The translations under genes and the position numbers were made by a program. The notes below the pieces were generated by a model. It was not told the DNA's origin. It saw only the letters and a list, made by a program, of their open reading frames with translations, and did not search any database. A DNA stretch of 64,000 nt from Tigriopus japonicus (Eukaryota > Arthropoda > Copepoda > Harpacticoida > Harpacticidae): contig CM021321.1 in the NCBI GenBank assembly GCA_010645155.1, positions 3,109,126 through 3,173,125 on the forward strand, written 5' to 3'. This document shows, piece after piece, positions 56,663-64,000 of this stretch (positions are counted from its first letter, which is position 1; each line of letters starts with the position of its first letter).

Positions 56663-57769
56663 GGTATTATTAAGAATCGTATTTTAGGGTATTTCATTTA
56701 AAGGTTAAATGTTTCATCTAGCACTAGATAAAACATGAATTGAGACGCCAGATTCATATCGAAAAGTACTTTCATTCAAATCCAAATAAAACCAAAACAT
56801 GTTTTCCTTCTACATCTGACCCTATTGACCCTTTTTACGAACTTGAATACTGTGCACTTACTCTTTGGGAAATTCCAAGTAAAACAAACGTAGATTCGCC
56901 TCTTAAATTGTACTCTTATATTCAGTATTTATTTATCGAAGCGAAAATCCACAAGTACATTCCCGTATCTATGCAAAGCATTTTACACTTAACTTGCCTC
57001 GACATCGAAATCCTTGGCAGACTAAATATCAACACAAAAACTTTCACGTTCAAGCTTCCAGATCCTGTTTCTCTCAACTTTTTGCCTTCCGCTCTTCATA
57101 GGAAATACAAGTTATCTTGTAATCATATGCAAACTCCGAAGTGTTTGCATATGTTTTTATGTGTAATTTGCTGCATTAATTTCCAGTTTAACATTTCCCA
57201 GTTGTGTTTGTTATTTCACCCTTATTATTGATAGACCGCACCTTGAACTTAATTAAAAACTGACAGAGTATGATGTGTATGAACAAAACACGTGTTATTT
57301 TTTCAATAAAAACACCATGGGAAATGATATTCTTTGAGCCTTGATATGCAAGGAACCGAAGGATTTGATTTTCCATCTGGCGGAAAAAGTTAGCTTTACA
57401 ATATGAGGGAAGGATTTGGTGACAGAAGGTTCCAAATCTACTCTCATCGGCAACCAATTGGTCTATTGATCGCAATGAGCTTTCGAGATGAGACTAATTT
57501 GACCTTCAAAGGCTTGTGCAGGGTACCCAACATAACTGTACCTCAAAGCCTTTCTGAATCTGCTCCAATGGCTTATTACCGGATATTCATGAAAGTTTTC
57601 AAGTAAACGTCATCAAATTTAGAGGGTTCTGCCAACTTACGCCATCTAGCGGTTAATTGGCTCGTTTTCTGAGCCTAGTCTTTTAAAACACTAAGTGGAT
57701 TTGTAATTGCTCATCACTGAGGTTTTTTTTCAAATCAAAATGATCAAGAAGTAGCTAAGCCACCATTTA

Positions 57770-57945
57770 CAGTGAAATCTTGAATTAATGATCTTCAATT
57801 TAACGCCAAATCTCGATTTGACGATAATTTTAGGGGTTACTGTTTTACTAAGACTCCTACAACAGCGACTCAATTTAACGATAAATCTCGATTTAACGAT
57901 GTATTTTGAGGTGGCAAGCAATATTGTTAAATTGAGATTTCACTG
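57770..57945. mobile_element. pogo/Tigger-like MITE
   Basis: The left end is CAGTGAAATCTTGAATTAAT and the right end, on the other strand, is CAGTGAAATCTCAATTTAAC. TA precedes the left end. The interior repeats TCGATTTAACGAT and similar words. These ends resemble the CAGTGAAA(C/T)CT termini of Tigger elements. A clean TA was not seen on the right. Confidence 0.55.
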
Positions 57946-58328
57946 CAATAACATTTTTCCATAGTACACCTTGAACACCAACGTAGTGCAAATGACTAGG
58001 ACTTTCTTTCTGATTTAGTTTATTGATTGGTGCCCAAAACTTTGCAAAGACAGTTAGGATCAATGTCCACATTTCCATTCGTTTTATTTATACATTCCAT
58101 CAAAGTCAATCAGAGCCAGGGCTGGGCAATCATAACTCAGCTCTGATTGGTTCCAATGGAATTGACAACCTAGGTGGTGGAGAGCAAACCAGATGGCGTT
58201 GATCATGACTAGGCCCGGAAAATAATTTTCTGTGGCCTAATCATGACTGTACAATGCTCTAAGGGGGTTTCAAAAATGGGACACCAAAGACGCTTAGCTT
58301 TAAGATTTGACAACATGAGTCATAAGTT

Positions 58329-58971
58329 CTAGCTTAGAAAACCACCCCGCAATGCTAAGTGCAACCTCACGTGAGCGAGGTTGCGTGGTAAAAACAAACG
58401 TAGCGAATGTTTTGTGTTTGCAATAAAAGCATGTGGTTGCTACAGCTTGATGAGACTTCTCTAAACGGGAATCACGGGGAATCACCAAACTCCAGGCAGT
58501 CTTAAGGACGGGCCGGTATGCTCTTGGACCTAGAAGTCCAAGTTGGCACACGGATTCTCAGTGTCTCAGCATAGATAAATATGCAAAGTGTATGTTGCAA
58601 CACAGTTTTAGGATTAGGCTTAAGGCCCTGCAGGGCTAGGCTTTGGGATCATATGTTGTGACCGTTAGCTTAGGCGAGTTTTTGAAAAGTTGATTGATTA
58701 CTTCTCCTACTTGCTTCTTAAGAGCGCTGAAACCTATTCTTTTCTTCCGAGACACTGACAATTGCAGAGCCTACCGTCACGGTACGCAAGAATTGTCGAA
58801 ACGATTGTGCAAGACTGCCGAAATAAGTTACTTGGCTGAGGTGCCATCACTCGAAAGTCATGCAAGACGAAAAACTGCCTCACAGGTAAATTCACGGTAC
58901 GTTTGTTTTTACCACGTAACCTCAATCACGCGAGGTTGCACTTAGCATTGCGGGGTGGTTTTCTAAGCTAG
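58329..58971. mobile_element. MULE-like element, 75-bp inverted ends, 11-bp target duplication
   Basis: The ends at 58329-58403 and 58896-58971 are inverted copies. They share CTAGCTTAGAAAACCACCCC, GCAATGCTAAGTGCAACCTC and GTGGTAAAAACAAACGTA. AGTCATAAGTT lies exactly outside both ends (58318-58328 and 58972-58982). Long inverted ends with about 9-11-bp duplications are typical of Mutator-like elements. No transposase is present. Confidence 0.8.
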
Positions 58972-59450
58972 AGTCATAAGTTAGCCACTAGTGCCCCCTA
59001 TCGGTTGTGACAACGCCACTGAAAACTCTATTGCAAGTCGAGAAATTTCAGCAATGCCCTTTTTAATAACATCATCCGTTAATTCATGCCGCTCATAAAC
59101 TTGTGAAGCTTATGGACAAGCTAATCAACGTGAGCCATGGATTATCTGTAAAAGCATCAGAAGCTCCCCACCAAATACCCGTGTCCCAATGGGCTTCGTT
59201 CCATGATTTTGATCCACCTCGTTTCCGCTCCACTCAGTCTCCTTCGTTCTCGAGGGATTGGTGAGAAATGCACTAATAAGGTTCCTGTGGTTGCCATGAT
59301 GCACTTTTACGTTCAAACCTGCTCCTAATTCCCTTTACCAACACTTGATCGAAGAGTTTTCTAACTTTTGAGACGGTCCAATTGGGAACATCAGTGCCAG
59401 CATGTCAATCTTGCATTTGAATATTCAACATGTCTTCTCTTTTCTTTCAG

Positions 59451-59476
59451 TGCTCCAACATGAGAAGACTGAGTGA
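59451..59476 (+). CDS. TMX3: Candidate terminal exon of TMX3
   Basis: A strong acceptor (CTTTTCTTTCAG) is followed, in the phase required by the donor GAAG|GTGAGG at 53943, by VLQHEKTE and a TGA. Human TMX3 ends in a similarly short VLEKKKD. The total length then matches the human protein. The intron would be 5.5 kb, so chance cannot be excluded. Confidence 0.5.
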
Positions 59477-60199
59477 GTGAACTACCTACCTAAGGATTTC
59501 TGGTCATGGATCATAGGAAGAAAAATATTTGTCTTTGTCGTGCCTGCATTTCAAATTCTAGTCAACTTGTCCGCGAGAAGATCCAGGTTCCCAAAACAAC
59601 AGACGGACATGTTTTCACTGACCTCAAAGCCTCCTTTGCATTCATTAGCCACATTTTGATCCATGTCCGTTCGTCTTGAAAGCGAGTCTTCGTTTTTTGT
59701 TCTATAGTTGGTAACTAATTGGTTATTCATGTCAATTGAAGATACATTGTAACTTATTGAAAAAAACTTGATGAGTTTTGATCTGTGATGATTTCGATCA
59801 TTCAAGTGTTGTAATAAAAGTGATCTCTTGTATACGTTGAACATTATTAGTTATAGAGTAGTATTGGATGGAACAGCAAAAACTTCACCAAAAACAAGTG
59901 GCAAGCAAATTTTTTTTCACGGTAAAAACTGCCTTAAAATTCTTTTTGAAGGCTGGATAATCAAAGGATATTGTTGATTTAGTAGATTGGAATCATTGTA
60001 TTTCCAATGTTCTTATGTTCTTGAAAATAATCTTTTATTTGTTTTTTTAGCTTCGTTCGGTCTAATGCAATCAGAAATTTCAGGGCATCGCCAATTTTTA
60101 GTAATCGACAAAAACAAATTTGAAGATGGATTTTTCTTTTTGGTTGGCTGCGATTTTTTTACAGCTAAAGCACTGTAATAAAAGAGTTTATTATAGAGC

Positions 60200-60330
60200 T
60201 CTAATTACACCTACGAGGAATGAAGTTCCCTGTAAATGATAAAATCAGGATAATTGTCTTAACATTTAAAATTCATAAAATATTTGATTTGCAAACGAGT
60301 TATTGTTGGCAGATCTGGACAACTTACTTT
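60200..60330 (-). mobile_element. LINE 3'-end fragment (second copy)
   Basis: The minus strand reads a segment like ANNNSFANQI that aligns with ANSNSLVDKI of the better copy at 60733-60885. The downstream AAGGAAT/GAGGAAT...TTCCCT stretch is also shared. It is a short, broken remnant. Confidence 0.5.
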
Positions 60331-60732
60331 TATCCCAAAATCGGATTCTCCAACGATTTCGAGTAACAAATTGTGAGTAACAAATTGTGATAATTGCAAA
60401 AAAAAATATTTCAGTTTTTTAAAACTCATTAAATGAGTTGGAAAGTTCGACGTTGCTTTGAACCATATTCAAATATTACCCTCATTCACATTTCGTTTTG
60501 TGTTCCGACTTTATCAGCATGAAATCTCTTTCATGGCTTAAGCTTCAAGTAATAAGATAAGCTTGTTTTTGTTAATGTTTTTCGAAGGCTCTTTGTGACC
60601 GTTTTTACTGCACAGGATGTCAAACATTGCATGTTACAGACATGTTTTTTGGGGGGGGGGGCGGATTTTTTAATACCGCTACAAGGAATTGGATTCCCTA
60701 AAGAGAGTTAATGATTTAAATAGTTTATGAAA

Positions 60733-60885
60733 TTACCGTTTGTATGAAATTTTATCTACCAATGAGTTACTGTTGGCACATCTGTAGAACCCTTGAATAG
60801 CGGGTTGGCCAGGAATAGTATTTAAGAATTTGTCCAATCCTGCCTTAAATGCTGTTAGAGGATCAGCTCCTACATATTCCCGACG
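60733..60885 (-). mobile_element. Non-LTR retrotransposon reverse transcriptase, C-terminal remnant
   Basis: An uninterrupted minus-strand frame ends at a TAA (60733-60735). It contains ADPLTAFKAGLDKFLNTIPG, QPAIQGFY and ANSNSLVDKI. This is the familiar C-terminal pattern (FK..LDKFL..VPDQP....Y....SNSL) of arthropod LINE reverse transcriptases. Only the last 50 or so codons remain. Confidence 0.75.
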
Positions 60886-61570
60886 AAGACTTCACTACGT
60901 AAGTAAAATTGGCAAGGATTTATTCAGAGCAAGTTAAGTTTAGTGAACTCCATCATCTTTCATTACTTTTCAAAACTGAGAGAAATTCACTTAAATTGAT
61001 GCTTGTGAAGCAAGTTCTTTCTCTAAATGAAAGTAAAAGTGGTTTCATGGAATGTTGTTTCATCGGTCAAATCTTTCTACGAATCAACAAAACTGTTCAA
61101 ACTAGTAAGAACAACATTTTTCTGAACTCCTATGGTTGGCTTGGAAACACCGATAAATTGTTCCATTTCATGGACCAAATTCCAAAGGCCTTTAAATCAG
61201 ACAGGGGTTCCATACTGGGAATTAAGTTTATTACCGCTCTCACAAAACCGAGCAAAGGTATTTAATGACTTGATCCAATTAAGCGGAAATGATCCCTCGT
61301 TGGCTGGGGAACGTTTTCAATTGATTCCGTACAAACAGCGTACGTCAAAGTTATATGTTTGTTCCGTTCCTTGGATGAACCCAACTTCGCCATTCTCTCG
61401 TTCCATGTAAATCTAAATCGGTCGAATCACGCATTTGGACTTTTCAACTGAAGTATGGAGTGCAGGGATCAAAATCCTGAGCAATGGATTGATGGTGCAT
61501 TAACATGACCTGTAGGAAAGTATGTACCGACATCAAAGAAGAAAGAAAGCTTGAGATTAAATGGATTATA

Positions 61571-61769
61571 AGCCCGAATGTTAGATGCACTAATTCAAAT
61601 GGCTCAAGCATACCGAAGTAGAGTTTAAATAACTCTGCTCGAGTACAGTCTCTGTACATAACCTGCGCTTGAAAGTCAGCTGATGTTCAGAGACTACTCA
61701 ACCAGCGTTATTTACACCTTGCTTTGGTATACTTGAGCCATTTGAATTAGTGCATCTAACACCCGGGCT
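61571..61769. mobile_element. MITE, AGCCCG-ended family (best copy)
   Basis: The left end AGCCCGAATGTTAGATGCAC and CTAATTCAAATGGCTCAAGC have inverted counterparts GCCATTTGAATTAG and GTGCATCTAACACCCGGGCT at the right. The centre has further partial pairs (CTCGAGTACAGTCTCTG). TA flanks both sides. Related copies lie at 23442-23635 and 56618-56662. Confidence 0.75.
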
Positions 61770-63119
61770 ATATATATTTGATGGAGAAGATAGGTATCTA
61801 GACACGAACTCATGCCTTGAAGTACACGAGACTTTTTTAGGTCAGTTAGTGAGAGTCTTTGTTAGTAAAGATGAAGCATACCTATATGCAGTAGTAATTA
61901 CCATGCTCGAGTATAGTTTCTGATTTTTTCAATCGCAAAAATGCAGCGTTTCCGAAGAGTTTAATATCGAGCTTGGTTATTTCTACTTTATCTTACTATT
62001 TTTCCACTTTGCTTTAACTTCAATTCCAACTCTCCTCAACAACAGACCTAAATATGACCAGAGAGTTTTTAATTGTTTAGATGTAATGAAAAATTATTAC
62101 ATGAAAATTCAGGTATCTAAGCTTGAGCTTAAAGACACGTTACGACAAAAGACTTTGAAAAACTCCAACTTATATACGGTCCTTTAACGAACAGCCTACT
62201 GGGAGGTCACAGTACATAGGACTGGGAGGTCAGTTTACTTATTCAGCTCCCAAAATTGAACTCTGACACAAAAGTTTGACCAATTTTCCAACTTCTCGAT
62301 GTACACTGGACACCAAAAAACAGAAATTATGTGATACAAAGCTCAAAGGTTGCACGTGTTTTCTGTTGCATGGGTTGCGCTTAAAGGACTTATAGATAAT
62401 TCTCAAGTGCATTGCAAAATAATGTACACGGATAAAAAATCAAATAATGAAGCGAAGAGGAAAAATGTGGAAAAAGCTCATTTTTTAATCTAAAACACTT
62501 TTATAGTGCTTTCATATACCTTTGACCCTGCAATGAAGACATTTTTGTGAACATTTAAAATTAATAACGAAGATCAATATTGTCGTTCTCATCAAGAACA
62601 AATATTGTCACTCTTGGTCAATTAAAAAACAAAAATTAATCTGCGTTGCTATGTTCCAGGTTTTATGCACAACGGAATTTATCCTTCCATTTCAATTGAG
62701 TTTTTGTACACAAACTTTCACTACTTAGCTAAAGTTCTGAAGTCCTCTTTGATAAAGATACACCCATTCTTTCCCTCTCAAAGCATTACAATCCCTTTCA
62801 TAAATAAACATTGTGTAACTATGTTCCAAGAAAAACCTTCACCCAGAGTTGGAAAGAGTCACTCAAGTGCAAAACGCCAACGTTTCTATTCTATCTCTAA
62901 TAACCAAAACTTATTTAAAAGCGACACAGAGACGTACAAAACAAAACCTAATGACAAAAAATATTTCAGACATTCACACATTGCCTTTTTATTTGTCACT
63001 CCTTTAGTTTGAGTAAGAAACAAAAATAATTGGAAATTTTCCAAAATATTAAAACTATGGAACTAGTGTTGGATCACCTACAAAGTCAAAAACAAGAAAA
63101 CTTCAATTTCAAATAAAGA

Positions 63120-63235
63120 TTGAAAATGACTTCCATGTTGGCTAAAATTGGAAAAAAGAGCTTCAGAGGTTTTTGGCCCCGAAAAAAACTCGATTATGTT
63201 GTCGTCAAACTTCATCCTTTACAGTAAAATAATAA
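63120..63235. repeat. Diverged relative of the MITE interior at 49550-49665
   Basis: Shared words in order are CAGAGGTTTTTGG, a GATT(T/A)TGTTGTC segment, CAAACT(C/T)CAT and TTTACA. The ends of the element are not visible here. Confidence 0.45.
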
Positions 63236-64000
63236 TGATTTTAATATATAAAAACAGTACAATAATAATAATGATTTCAATATATTGATATTATTATATG
63301 AAACATGTAAGGTTGTTTTCATTGTATTATAATTATAATAGATAACTATCACTATGTCACTAAAGGAGCATTACTAGTTTTTTTACTACCCAAACCATTT
63401 CCATACATTGGAACCTCCCAAGATTAACTGATTTCCCACGGATCCACGATAAATCATGCCATGAGCTTTGTCTCAAGAATGTGTGTTGTCACTTGGAACC
63501 AAAGCGGAAAAGACTGGCCCTCAACCTCTCTCTCCCCCTCTCCTTCTCTCTCCTTTTCCCGCTCTTCGTTCCTTCCTTGTTCCTCTTTTCCAAAGGTTGT
63601 TCCATGTCTGGCGGCCAAAAAGTCTCGAAAGGCGCAACCAGCTCTTAAGAGGACAGACAACGGGAAACTTAGGCCTTCATGGCCTTCACACAGTTAATGT
63701 AGCAGAGCTTTTGAGTTTAGGGAACCGATCGCAAGGACAGTGATTTTCAACAATGTGAGCGTTCTTTTTGAAAAAAATTGAGATCATCTGGAACGAACAA
63801 AGTAAGTATGCTATTCAAGTTACTAATTGAGAGCCATATTGCATCTTGGAGAAAAGTTGGGCGAAGAAAGTTGGAGCAATTAAGCGGAAATGCATTTGGG
63901 CCCTTGCAAGGGGTTTCATTTCATCCATTAGGCATTTATTTCCTCAATAATGGCTTTTTAAATGAAATTATAGTAGTTTTTGGGGTTGTGCGTTGTTGGT

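Larger units (their letters stand above)
53997..59450. other. Probable last intron of TMX3, or 3' intergenic DNA
   Basis: If the terminal exon at 59451 is right, this is TMX3 intron 9. It contains an imperfect hairpin (54925-55075), an unexplained 163-codon open stretch (56740-57231, first ATG only near codon 79), a pogo-like MITE and a MULE-like element. No conserved exon is recognised. Confidence 0.45.
59477..64000. other. Right-hand region, no gene recognised
   Basis: LINE tail fragments, a MITE and a repeat copy are the only features supported. A 115-codon ATG-started frame at 62665-63012 follows an acceptor-like TTCCAG but matches no family I know. A pyrimidine-rich stretch near 63515-63595 produces low-complexity open frames. 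Confidence 0.4.

Noticed and set aside
56740..57231. 163-codon open frame on the plus strand
   Set aside because: It starts with TTG and has its first ATG near codon 79. No domain or splice context supports it, although its length is somewhat unusual.
63454..63743. Overlapping frames in a pyrimidine-rich stretch
   Set aside because: The predicted proteins are low-complexity (Glu/Arg or Ser/Pro) products of a CT-rich tract; no evidence of coding.

Overview
The window is AT-rich animal genomic DNA, most likely from a crustacean (possibly a copepod). Six conserved eukaryotic protein-coding genes are split by GT-AG introns. Most of these introns are 50-350 bp, but a few run to kilobases and are packed with non-autonomous transposons. 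A glutathione reductase gene argues against a dipteran, since flies lack that enzyme. The taxon call is inference; the gene calls rest on reading exons whose phases fit from start to stop.

Layout. 1-10,592: no gene recognised, only minor repeats. 10,593-14,681 (-): glutathione reductase, 9 exons, 458 aa. 14,682-17,551: intergenic, with a hAT-like element. 17,552-19,548 (-): FBXO45/Fsn, the F-box/SPRY ubiquitin-ligase subunit, 4 exons. 20,402-25,024 (+): COX15 heme A synthase, 8 exons, 411 aa, divergent from FBXO45 and separated from it by an 854-bp gap carrying seven ATTGG (inverted CCAAT) pentamers. 26,245-29,108 (-): glycogenin, 8 exons, about 608 aa, with repeated copies of the C-terminal glycogen-synthase-binding motif. 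31,362-33,533 (-): prefoldin subunit 4, 3 exons, 132 aa. 36,541 to 53,943 (probably 59,476) (+): TMX3, an ER membrane thioredoxin-related protein, missing only its first exon.

The 7-kb sixth intron of TMX3 contains, on the opposite strand, a complete five-exon glycosyltransferase family 92 gene (43,466-47,938). It has an in-frame TGA in exon 1 and a one-base frameshift in the last exon, so I call it a recent pseudogene, barring assembly error.

The right half is rich in DNA transposons with visible ends. Examples are a hAT-like element with perfect 8-bp target duplications nested inside a decayed mariner, a MULE-like element with about 75-bp inverted ends and 11-bp duplications, a 1.6-kb element with about 165-bp inverted ends in an intron of the GT92 pseudogene, and several MITEs. 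A LINE reverse-transcriptase tail and tRNA-derived SINE pieces are also present.

The genes are housekeeping genes with unrelated roles (redox, ubiquitination, heme A, glycogen priming, chaperone, ER oxidoreduction); nothing suggests a functional cluster. I did not find a clearly novel biological system. The most interesting items are the broken nested gene, the nested transposons and a double-hairpin intronic segment.
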